From positions 7,008,501 through 7,072,500 of the forward strand of contig NC_088313.1 in assembly GCF_910592395.1 (NCBI RefSeq): DNA of 64,000 bases, given 5' to 3'. Below, piece after piece: positions 24,227 through 36,100 of the stretch. The notes under the pieces were generated by a model, which did no database searches, was not told the origin of the DNA, and saw nothing but the letters and a program-made list of their open reading frames with translations. Made by a program: the position numbers and the translations under genes. Positions within the stretch are counted from its first letter, which is position 1; each line of letters begins with the position of its first letter. This DNA comes from Lineus longissimus (taxonomy: Eukaryota; Nemertea; Pilidiophora; Heteronemertea; Lineidae).

Positions 24227-24783
24227 ATGGCGTCTAGTATCACCCCCGATATTTTGTCCTATTCTGAGCAAAAAGGGCATGATGAGCCCGCTGAAGAATC
24301 AGGAGAGAGTAGCCAAGGCAGTGAACATCGTGTTAAAGGAGAGCCCATAAGGCCAATACCACGAAGAGCCTCGGCATGGCGTGCTATGAATGCCGAGGAT
24401 CTGGGAATTTTCTGGTGTAGAGAAATGTATGGATACGATGAAATATTCGAAAAAGCCCGTGTTCAGCATGTTGATGATGGATGTGGCATTGCTGGTTGGG
24501 AAAACCTGGACAAGTTGGTCTCCCTCTACTCAAAATACATGGATAACGTTTTTCGTTGCTCGCCAGCTGAAATTAAGGAAGTAAACTTGATTATGACACG
24601 TTCTGAATGCGCGAAAGAAGCTGATCTGATGCTGGTTCGTGATGTTTGTGATAAACTGAAAGAAAATATCAGCCGGCTTACTCTTCCTGAAACTTCGAGG
24701 ATATGTGCAACACAGATGATGATGGCTCAACCATCGCCTTCGACAGATTTCAATGCCTGTAAACTCTTGGTGGACACTCGCTT
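24227..24783 (+). CDS. Exon 1 of paralog 1
   Basis: 186 codons, open from ATG. The donor GTAAGT at 24784 leaves two bases (TT) that join the A of 30664 to make Leu. The block SAWRAMNAEDLGIFWCREMY aligns with SNWTEQDLNKFGIQYSRKKP of paralog 2. Confidence 0.7.
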
Positions 24784-27051
24784 GTAAGTTTTTCCACAGG
24801 CCAAGGGGGTCATCCTAAAATGCGTCCACCAGCGTCCACCAGGTTTAAAATCAAGTTTAGAGTTATCAAAATAAAATCTAATGGCAATAAATGAAATGAG
24901 CAGGACATTTTTCGTGTTTCAAGGAGATTTCGTGACATTTGTGTGTAAAATGAGTAAGTTATTGCCTAAAATGTACCAGCGTCCACCACCCTGTCGGCGG
25001 CCATCTTGGATTCAACTTGGAGGCAATGACAGGGCTTCATAGCACTAAAGGAGGCTTGTGATTTTAGATAGTAACTCCTTATCTTACACCCCAATGTCAT
25101 GAAGTTTTCAAGAAATACGATTTATGGTGTATTTATTTCGTTTATGATTACTAAATTTAATTTTGATGACTTTATATCTGACTTTAAACCTGGTGGACGC
25201 AGGTGGACGCTGGTGGACGCAGTTTAGGATGACCGGGCCAAGGCGAGGCCAGCAGAATGAAATTCATACCGCCTAGTGTCCGAATGGTATCTGGTCGTTT
25301 CGCTCCATAACTTTTTCGCCCCCAGTCATTTCGCCCCAAATAGCATGCAGTAGGTTTGCCTCTGGTTGGGTAATTTCGCCTCCTGGGACGTGGTTTTGCG
25401 TCAGGAAAAAAAAACAATCACGGGCCAAGAGGTGAATTTTATGATGTACATGTAATATTATCGTGTCTTGTCATTTTTGAAACTTCTGAACGCCCTCTGA
25501 AGTGCATCTTCATGAATCATGTTCTTTGAACTCAAGAAATGCAAATTGCTATCCCAGGCGCAGCATCAGAACGACACGACGACTGGGGGCGAAAAAGTCA
25601 TCGAGCGAAATGAAAAATCATTAGGAATTTCATTATTAGGGGCAACGAGGTCTTATGATTTATAAAGGAGACACATCAGGTGGTACTTCAAACATGTCAA
25701 AGGTACCGTCTAAATCACCGCGACCCGCTGTCGCCAGCTTTAATCCCTTGATTTTGGCTTGAACAATACCACGTCATGGGTGCCGTTTCATCGGTGATTG
25801 GCTTGCCGTCACGTTTTGAGCCTTCCGGAACTTCCTGAAGGCTCCGGCAGTCTGAAGCTCTAAAAATTAGCATACGTAGTTCAGGAAATAGCTTAGCAAC
25901 CAACAAAAATTATATGCCGCACACAGACATGACAGAATTTTATGAATTTCAAACCAAAAGTGCATCATTGCTCATGCATGCGATCTACTTTAATACCTTG
26001 CGAATAAGAACCAGCGGCCATTTTTGTCTGGGCAGATCCACCAATGTCATAATGCATACGACAGCCGCCCTTGCCATTCATATGCATATAGGCGAGACCA
26101 GGCCTTGCACCAGTTATTGCGTGACACAATCTGTGGTTTCTTCTGTGGTGCAATGAGACATGTTAGTTACTGAAATGCTGAAATGGTTATGTGGACCAGG
26201 ATGAGAATAAAAGGAAGGGTAATTCTGGGATTGTCTGTCTGCACTATGGCTGAACATCCTAGAAGACGCAGGCGCTACACTCTGCGCGAAAAAGTAAAGC
26301 TTCTCGCTGACTTCCATGCCGGTAATGAAACCGTGGGAGCGTTTGCCATCACAAACCGTTTGCCAAAATCTACAATGATGAAATGGTTAATGAGTGAGGA
26401 TGACATTCATCATCATAGAGCATCGTCAAAAGCCAAGGGTTCAGAATTAGCGTGGAGAGAACGTGGCACTGGTAAGTCTAGGGAACCATGGCAAAGCCCC
26501 CTGAACATTAAGGGTACAGCTAAAGTGAAGGGAAACTGAAGGATGCATTTTTGCATGGAATGTGGCAAAGAACAAATTTAGTGATTTGCTGACAGAGTAA
26601 AATGAACTGTTATCTTTTAGGCCTATACGAAGAGATGGAGGCAGACCTAGCTGATTGGCTCGATGAGAGGCGTGCCCTGGGAATGGCGATATCACATCAC
26701 AACATCAAAGATGCATCGAGGGAACTGTATCAACAGTGGTGGGTTGGATTGGCTATTGCAGAACAGACCCGTATATTGAACGATTACCCACGGAAATCTC
26801 ACTTTACAGCATCAAATGGCTGGTTATCAGGGTTTAAGAAAAGGTACAGCATCTCCCTTAGAAGGAAGACCAAGGACAGCCGACAGGTGCCAGATAATGC
26901 TGACGCCCTAGTAGCTGCATTTAGGGAAAGCGTGCATGAACAGCATGAACATTATGAAGATTATCAAGTGGCAAATGTAGACGAGGTTTTCACCCTTTTT
27001 AGCTCACCTCTTAGCAGAGGTGAGCTTATCCCATACCGTGGCGTCCGTCGT

Positions 27052-27110
<59 letters not shown>

Positions 27111-30100
27111 CGTCGTCCGTTAGCAGGGCACGTTTCGTAACTGTTAGAGCTATTGAGTTGAAACTTGGTACACATGTACCCTTATGTAATGACACCTTGG
27201 AGACCAAGTTTCGGTCCAATTCGTTTCATGGTTTGGCCACCAGGGGGCCAAACGTTAAAAGTGAAAATATGCAATATCTCCCTTAATAGTAGTCGGGAAA
27301 TTTTGAAAAAAATATGGTAGGTACTTCTAGCAAAGGTGCATCATATATCCTCCGGGTTTTTGATTTGACCTCCTTTTCAAGGTCACAGAGGTCAAATGGT
27401 GTAAATTGGCCGTTAGGATGAAACGATGGCACGTTTCTAAACTGCAATGACTATTGATACCAAATTTGGTACACATTTACCCCTTAGTCAGGTGATCTCA
27501 GGGACCGAAGTTTGGTCCAATATGATTCACCACTTGACCACCAGGGGGCAAAATCCAAAAACCTTAAAAATGTGATTATTCCTTAACTTCTTGCCCGATT
27601 GCCACCAATTTGATATCATGGGTATATCTAACCACCATACAGTATATGTCACACAGGTTTTTAATTTGACCTTCTTGTCAAGGTCACAGAGGTCAAATGG
27701 CGTAAATTTGCCGTCAGGCCGTAACTATGGCACGTTTCTTAACTGCAATGACTATTGATCACAAATTAAGTACACATGTACCCGTCAGGTGATCTCAGGT
27801 ACTGAAGTTTGGTGCGATCTGATTTGCCGTTTGGCCTCCAGGGAGGGGGCCAAATCCTAAATTCTTCAAAATGCCATTATTCCTAGTAATGACTTGTCCG
27901 ATTGGCACCAATTTTATATCATAGGTACATCTAATTCTAACAACCATTCAATGTGTCACCCGGGTCTTCTTTGATTTGACCTACTTTTCAAGGTCACAGA
28001 GGTCGAATGTACTGTAAATTGGCCATTTTGGGGAAATTGTAATTGCTTGGACCTACATCAAACCTAACACTACATGACACAATACCATGCTCTTTATCCA
28101 TCTTTCCTCCACATGAGGTGAGCACAATGGCCCTGGCCATTTCATTGACAACCATGGCAGTTATACCTACAACCGAACAGGGGCAACGCAGATTGATATC
28201 AAATCTTCGTGGGGCAATCCTAGGCTGGGATGTACCGTCACTTTAGCAGTCACAATGGCAGGGGGAAAATTACCCCCGCACATCACCTTCAGACGTCCAA
28301 CTGCAGCCGCATGGCAAGAGCTTCAAGACAATCTGCCTGAAGATGTAGTCGTGGCACAATCACCAACGGGGTGGATGAGAGCAAATGTTATGTTAGATTA
28401 CCTCGGAGAGGTGTTCATCCCCTTCATGCATCAGGACCAGGACGACCAGGAAGACGGGTATCTACCTTTCCTTCTCATATGGGATCGCTGCCGTGTGCAT
28501 CTTACAGAAGAAGTTGCCCTTCTCATCATTGAGAATGGCGGTGTTATTGAGTTTATTCCACCAGGTTGTACCCCCATTGCGCAGCCCTTGGATGTTTCTG
28601 TCATCCACAGCTTCAAAGTCCGTCTTCGTCTGCTATGGAGATTGTGGAAACAGGAACACACGACGCCGGATGGAAATTGTCCAAGGATTTCAATTTTAGA
28701 AGTGACACGCCTTGTCCGAGACGCATGGCAGGAAGTACCCGAACAGGTGGTGCAAAATTCATTTCATGCTGCTGGTATTGGGCATGGGGTTCCACTGGTT
28801 GGGGCAGAAGATCTCGAACAACCTGCTGGGGACGTCGATGAGGGACTAGAATTTTTTAACCTGCCAGAGGAAGACCTTGTCGAGGACCCTGATGAATAAC
28901 AGGACCTGCAGGCTTCTTGAAGCCGTCTCATGCCATTACCTTTTTTGGGCTACCCTCTAGAAGTGTTCATTTTGCCATTAAATGACCACATCAAATCTTG
29001 TTTCTTGCAGGCATCCGCAAAACTTGCTTTTTTCTTAGAGGTTAAAATGCATTCAAAATTCCTTCACCGACGTCACCCTGCCGAGCATAAAATTGAAACA
29101 GTGTGTAACCATCTTTCCCATTATGGTATACTAAGGGTTAACATGGTGGGATTTGACCACAAGTCAACGACATCGATAAAGAATTCCCCTTTATGTCAAT
29201 TCCCGAAGCCTATTCATGTAGTCAAATCAAGCACGCCTACTCACATGTCGTGGGCGGGACAAGTTAGGCCTCACTGGTGGCCAGGATCGGTTCTTATTCG
29301 CAAGGAATTAAAGTAGTACATTCTGAGTACATGTAGCACGCACTGTCGCAGTCCACTGTCGACATTGAGATATCAAACTTTGAATTTGACTAACTTGGTA
29401 TTTTAAAAACGGAGTTTGAAAAAAAGAGATAAATGTCAGCAGGGTTACATGTAGGTTCATGTCCATCATGTCCATTCCATGCATGCCATGGTACACGTGT
29501 ATCTTACAAATCTTACAAATTGTGGGGACTGGTATTAAAAACAAAAGAACATCTTTCCGATGTTGCCATTTTGATGTCAGCTATATTCAGGAAGGTTACA
29601 GGAAAATTCGTCCCCGGATAATTCGTCCCCGGAAAATTCGTCCCCGCAAATTTGTCCCCGGATAATTCGTCCCCGAGGATAATTCGTCCCCTAGGAAAAT
29701 TCGTCCCCGGATAATTTGTCCCCGAGGATAATTCGTCCCCGGATAATTCGTCCCCAAGGAAAATTCGTCCCTGGATAATTCGTCCCCTAGGAAAATTTGT
29801 CCCCGAAAATAATTTGTCCCCAGAAAATTTTACAAAGTTAAAAGTTTCTGACTTTACTTTCTAAGACCCTTAAGTCTTGTCGAATGGACTGTAGTAATAA
29901 CTACTACTTTCGATTTTTCTCATTCAGTGTAATATCTCTCTTTACTACCCTACTAGCTAGTTACCTACCCCACTATTTTTATAACAGGTAGGGTAGGCAG
30001 GCAAAATATTTTATGGAAGAATTTAGAGCTTTTCTTTCATTCTGACCAGTAAAAATACTTATTTGAAGAAAAAAAAATGTATTTTGCCTGCCTACCTCTA

Positions 30101-33100
30101 CCTACTATGAAAAAAGTGGAGTAGGTAACTAGCTAGTAGGGTAGTAAATAGAGATATAACACTGAATGAGAAAAGTCGAAAGGAGAAGGTAGTAGTTATT
30201 ACTAGAAAGTAATGTCGGAAACTTTCAACTTTTGTTAAATTTTCCGGGGACGAATTATCCTCGGGGACGTATATTCCGGGGACGAATTTTCCTCAGGGAC
30301 GAATTTTCCAGGGACGAATTATCCACCGGGACGAATTATCTGGGGACGAATTTTCCTCGGGGACGAATTTTCCAGGGACGAATTTTCTCGGGGACGAATT
30401 TTCCGGGGACGAGTTTTCCGGGGACGAATTATCCGGGGACGAATTTTCCTAGAGCCATTCAGGAATACCCATTCCAGTCCAGTGCATTGTGGTGTATCGT
30501 TCTGTACTGTCGCTGTTGTTTGTACAGTAATTCCTGTTTTAGACTGTCAGTGGCAAATCTCTATGGCCTCAGGACTTTTTTTCCAATCCTTGTTGACCGT
30601 TTCATTAAAAATATTGTGGATGGTGAAACACTGAAAGGTGATAAAAATCCTTCTTTTTTTCAGAAATCCAGGTACACTTATATTTTTGCAACGATTTGAA
30701 TCCATCCTGCTGCGCTTCCTCAAGGGCAAGAAACCATCGGAAATAAATTACCAAACACTATTTGCAGAATTTGCTAGTATCTTTATCATAACCTTCTGGT
30801 AAGTTACTTGTTTTGGCCTTCCGGCCCTTTTTTCGGATTGTAACCAAATTTAATGTGAATATCTCCATCTCCATTACTAACACCCTTAATTTACCGATCG
30901 TTTTGGGGGTTAAAAAATAAAGTGTTCCTAAATTATTTCCAATTTGGAACAATCTACAAAAATATTTTTTAAAATAAGTCTGAGTGACATTGTGTGTCAC
31001 TCACAGGCTCCACAGCCTGCCAATTGCCAGAAAAAGAATTCAGTCACTGATGAAAGTTGTTACATACGGGTATGTTCTAAACGATAATCTTACGCTACCA
31101 CTGAGCATACATGTACATAGTAATAATGATGCGCACAGTTAGCTCATCTTCACTGACTTCAGGTTATCATCGGGCCTGCCCTTTTCTAACCTTCACACAA
31201 CCAGCAAGTATGACACGTTCTACTGGTCGTGTGCCAAATGTATCATTCTTACCGGGAGTTAATTGAACAACCAATTAAATCAGATTGGAGTAATCCGCTT
31301 GGAGCAAAAAGCGTCCCGCTAGTCTTGCATCACATGCTTCTGGTGCCGCGTGACCCGAGTTCGGCTAATCAGATTACAAATAAATGGCACGTTTCTATTT
31401 GTAACCATTTGTAACCGACTTTCAAAACTAAGTTTCTGATTGGACGTTACGATTTTGCCTCAACCCTTGGACAGCTAAATCCATTGGTTGTTGCAGAGCG
31501 TGGGGAGGATATAGCAGACAACGCACGTGAGGCATTATGGAGAATGAGTGAGCTTGATTTTACCTTTTTAACGGAAGATGTCAACGTTCATCATTGTCTG
31601 TATTTGTATCATATGAAGTTCTGGCTGTTGTTTTTAAAAAGTAATTCTATTTGAATTTTTTGTAGTCCTGGAGATATGCAGCAAATGGATATATTTGGGA
31701 AAAAAGTGACCTCGACACCAGATCTTCGCTATGTTAAATGCAAGGATCAAGATGTTTTAGTGGCGACAATAGCTGAGGTACTAGTAATTCTCAATTTCAA
31801 CTTCTTTCCTGTCATGCCTGTTACCTCTTGATCACCGCCAACGCCAATAGCCCATTAAAATATCTTCGATGTGCTCAGCTCCGACTCCGCCATACATCGA
31901 GCGCATGTGTGAGCTCCAAATAGTGTGGGAATACACGCACCACGCATTTTTAAAGCTTACTGCTATTGGAAAACACCTTCGGTATCTAAAATAGTTTTAC
32001 GTCACAACCCTAGCTGACCAATCAGGTCATTCTTTGGCAGCCAATCAGTTTCGCTTTGAGCGTCGCATTTGCTAGTGACGAATCCATTGGTCTAAACCCG
32101 CAGCTGCAGTAGTCAGTAGCTGTTCTACTTTGGCTACTCTATTCAGCTAGCCATTTCTGTCTGCAGTAGGTTTGTACTACAGGGTGTATAAAAAAAACCC
32201 AGAACAATTGCTATTTTTTCCCAATATCAACGAATTCTAAGACAAAGGACATGACACATAATATAAATAATTTTTTCAGTCTATGATGTGTTGCCATCTG
32301 GGCAAGACTTACTACCTCCTCTTAATTGAGGGCATTTTTAGTTTACCATGGTTTCGACTTCCCAGTCACTATTCTAAATTCTACTGTGCACGTGATAGTT
32401 TCCACCAAGACATTGCCTGTAAAATGGGAAAATTTGTCTGTAAGATTTGATTGAATCATCATTCTTCTCCAAGGCCAGTCCAGACCAACTCAAAAATATG
32501 ACATGGATGAGGTGTGCTGCAACCTCGTATCATCAAGGATTCTCATGCTCTGAAAAATGAGGTACCTGGTACTCAATTGTACATTTTATTTTTAACCTTG
32601 ATTTTCTGAGGTTTCTATTGTTGGAACCTTGTTTTTGTGGGGTTGTGTGCCTAGTTGTACCTCAATAAATTGAGGTTTCTTTCAACCTTGAAAAAGTGAG
32701 GTTGTCAGTTTTGTGAACCTCAGCCTTCTTGAGGTACAGCCCAAAAAAATCATTTCTAAGGCATGCCGATTTGAAATGGCCCATTACTGCTAGTGCTACC
32801 CCAGCAAAGAATTCATCTTCTTTCAAAAAATCAGTTTATTTATCTGCGATTTTCGCAAAATCTTACCATGAAAAGGTGAGGTTTGTGATGAAAAACAACC
32901 TCAGATTCAGAAAAGTGAGGTTACATGTACTAGCAAACCTCACTTCTTTTAGTTGCTGGCTCAGACAGGACCGGAGTTTAGCCCTTCACGCTGCAACCAT
33001 CTTCATGCGGAGCCTTGTCTGGAGCCATGTCGATGCATGATGAGGTCATCATGTATCAATCGATTTCCCCCTCTACTACAACCATTGTACACTTGGGAAA

Positions 33101-36100
33101 TGACGTTGTGTCTTAATTGAGGGGTAACATAAACTTTTGAACTCGGGATGCACTGACAGTGCTTGAATGGGTTTTTGTGCCATGGCTTGCGCTTCCTATT
33201 TCTAAAAATATCGAAGAACACGTTTTTCTACAATCTAAAATTGGAAAAGCGTCTTACTTTTAGAAAAATATGTCACCAAAGAAATAAGCAGAGAACTTCA
33301 TTGAGGGAATTCTTTTGTCACTCTTCCTCCTAGATATTTTTCAAGGTCACATTAGGTCAAAATTCATTAAATCACGGTAAGGTGGCACATTTCTAAACTT
33401 GTGTGGACATGTATCTAGTGACCCTCTACTTTACCCCTAAAATTTGGCGTGCTCAAAATTGATTGATTGAATATGGCCGCCAGGTGGCCATATTGAAAAT
33501 TGAACAAAGTCCTATGACTCGCAAAACGATGATTGGATTTAAACCAAATTTCATGTGGTTATGTAAATGTGTCTATGTAATGTACATGATGTATGTACTC
33601 TTTACCTTAGCCCAAATTTTCAGTCTAATAAAGTTTTGTCCAATGACCAAGTTGTTAAGAAATCTTGAAAATCGCTCTGATTTCCAAGATATCTGAACAA
33701 TTTGGACAAAACCTACCTCAAATGAATCCTCACAGAAAGTCCCAGCATGTTCTTCCATTCCAAAGTGTTTTTAATTGACCACAACCACTCTCAAATTTGG
33801 CAAAATGTTGCAGCATAGGAAATTTTTTGTACACAAAAAAAATGTACAGGCTTTGAGACCCAGGACCTAATTACGTTGTACACAGAGGGTCATATCATAC
33901 ATTGTTGATGACGTCGCGTCATTCATGACTCAAGACTGCTGGCAGTGCATTTCATTGCATTTAGCACAGGAAAATGTATGTTGGTGCAAAGTCAACATTT
34001 CTGGTGCAGATGAAGTCGGAGCAAAGTTTGGAATGGAAGAACATGCTGGGACTTTCTGGGAGAATTCATTTGAGATTGTTCAGATATCTTGGAAATCAGA
34101 CTCAGAGCGATTTTCAAGATTTCTTAACAACTTGGACAAAACTATAATATAATATGGCTGCCAGGCGGCCATCTTTAAAATCAATCAAAGTCCTAATTAC
34201 ATTGTACTTTGAAAGTGATAATTGGATTGCAACCAAATATCATTAAGTAATTACATATGTACTCTTTACATTATCCCAAACATTCAATGTAATCTATGAC
34301 AAATATGGCAGCAAGGCCGCCATCTTGAAAATTCAACGAAACCCTGTTACTCCCTGGCTAAACTGTTGATCAGATGTCAATCCACATCCACTGCAAATGA
34401 CATGCACTAACATTTTAGCTGAGGTGAGCACATGGTCCCTGGATCATTCATTCATCTCCCATTCCACAATGGTGGCACGTTTGCTCACCATTCACCATTG
34501 ATGCTAGATACATGAAGTTGAAACTTGGTATGTGAATGTCTTACATTGTCTTAAATGACAACATGACGTGACATGAATGACTGACATACATTAATACAAA
34601 AACATCCCAATTCAATGCAAATTGAACTCGTACTTTCTGGGCTTAAGACAGTGACCTACATGTACCTTTTGAAGCCATATTCAAACTGGTCACAAGGCTC
34701 AAATTGCAATAATCTGTTCATTCTGCTATAAATTTCTGTTTTAAATCTAGTGAATTTTTAATTATTATTTGTCCAAGATCAATCTGGTGAGCACAATTCC
34801 CCTGGCTGCTTTTTATATTGCCTCTTGCGCTAATATATCCAAAATTTCATTCCTGACTCTAAGCATTTTATTATCATTTTTTTATTAGGTTAAAAAAATG
34901 CCAAAAATAGCAGGTGGCCCTCCAGAGAAGCGTCGGCGCTTAATTGATGAGGACATCAGTGATGATAGTGATGATGATGATGAGGAGGAGGATTCTTTCT
35001 TGAGTGATAAACTGCGTGGGCAGCATGCAGCTGAGCTCCTACTTGAAGTATCGGAATCAATCCTCCCCATACATGAGAAAAAAAGGCATGTCCTGGGATT
35101 GATTATACAAGGAACAAATGTAAGTACAGAACAGAACTTTTCTGACTCAGCTTATTATTTCAAGATCAGTAACAGTTCTTATTAAACTGGCACTTCTGGA
35201 CTGGATGTTATCCAGGCTGATTGATTTTCTTACATGTATGTGGCTCTGGAATTCACCACTATCTTTGGTCGAATACTCTATCTAAAGGCCCATCTCCATC
35301 AGAGCATTTTTCTCGTCGTTCGACGTTGCATTTTAAAAACGTTTTGACGCGGCACTCCCGGAAGCGACTTATAAAAACCGTGCTGTAACATAAATTGTCT
35401 GCACATTTCACTGACAACCTTATTGTCGGTGAAATGGTGCAGACAATATACGTCTTAAAAGACGCTGTCGCTGCCGCGTCTTAACTTTTAACGCAACGTC
35501 GAACGACGAGCAGAAACACTATGATGGAGACGGGCCTTAACTCACAAGAATTCACATCTTTGAACTGAAGGGTACGCTGTTCGTATTAAAATAGTGGATC
35601 AGGAAAATAGAAATGCAGTTACTGATTCAATGCTGTAGTGCTTATTATGCATGCACATTTGAAACTTGGTAGCTGTAGTATACAGTGGATCCGGGTTTTC
35701 GATTAGACCTACTTTTCAAGGTCAGTAACAAAGGTCAAAATTCATCAAGTCGCCAATAGCTGTGGCATGTTTTGTTTCAATTTGAGCTAGTAGAAGATGC
35801 GTGTAGCAACCCTCTATTCTACCCTAAAATTTGGCTTGTTCGTCCTATACTCTGAAACTGGTTATTGTTTTGCATTTGCAACCAAAATTCATGTATCTCT
35901 TTATTTCTACATGGACGTATGTCATCGTCTCTGATTTTCATGCGATAACCAATACGGCTGCAAGGGGGCCATCTTGAAAGTTAAACCAAGTCTTACTAAC
36001 TCTGATAAGTGAAACTATTGATGGAATTGCCTCTGTGATTATCCCAGATTTCAACGAATTTCCATGTGACATGTACATTCAGGGCAAATGACATGCATTA

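Larger units (their letters stand above)
25988..29313 (+). mobile_element. pogo-like DNA transposon 2
   Basis: The TIR CTTTAATNCCTTGCGAATAA.. runs at 25988-26013 and is inverted at about 29288-29313, flanked by TA (25986-25987 and 29314-29315). It encodes one transposase with one intron and carries a 1,146-bp terminal-hairpin element in its second exon. Without that insertion it would be about 2.18 kb. It lies in intron 1 of paralog 1. Confidence 0.88.

Noticed and set aside
27020-27286. Long poly-Arg and poly-Ser ORFs (also at 42468, 47899 and 55069)
   Set aside because: Translation of the (GTC)n microsatellite inside terminal-hairpin elements, open on both strands by composition only.
29459-30699. 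Arg/Pro/Gly repeat proteins
   Set aside because: Translation of the 15-bp units of the foldback element, present in opposite orientation in both arms.
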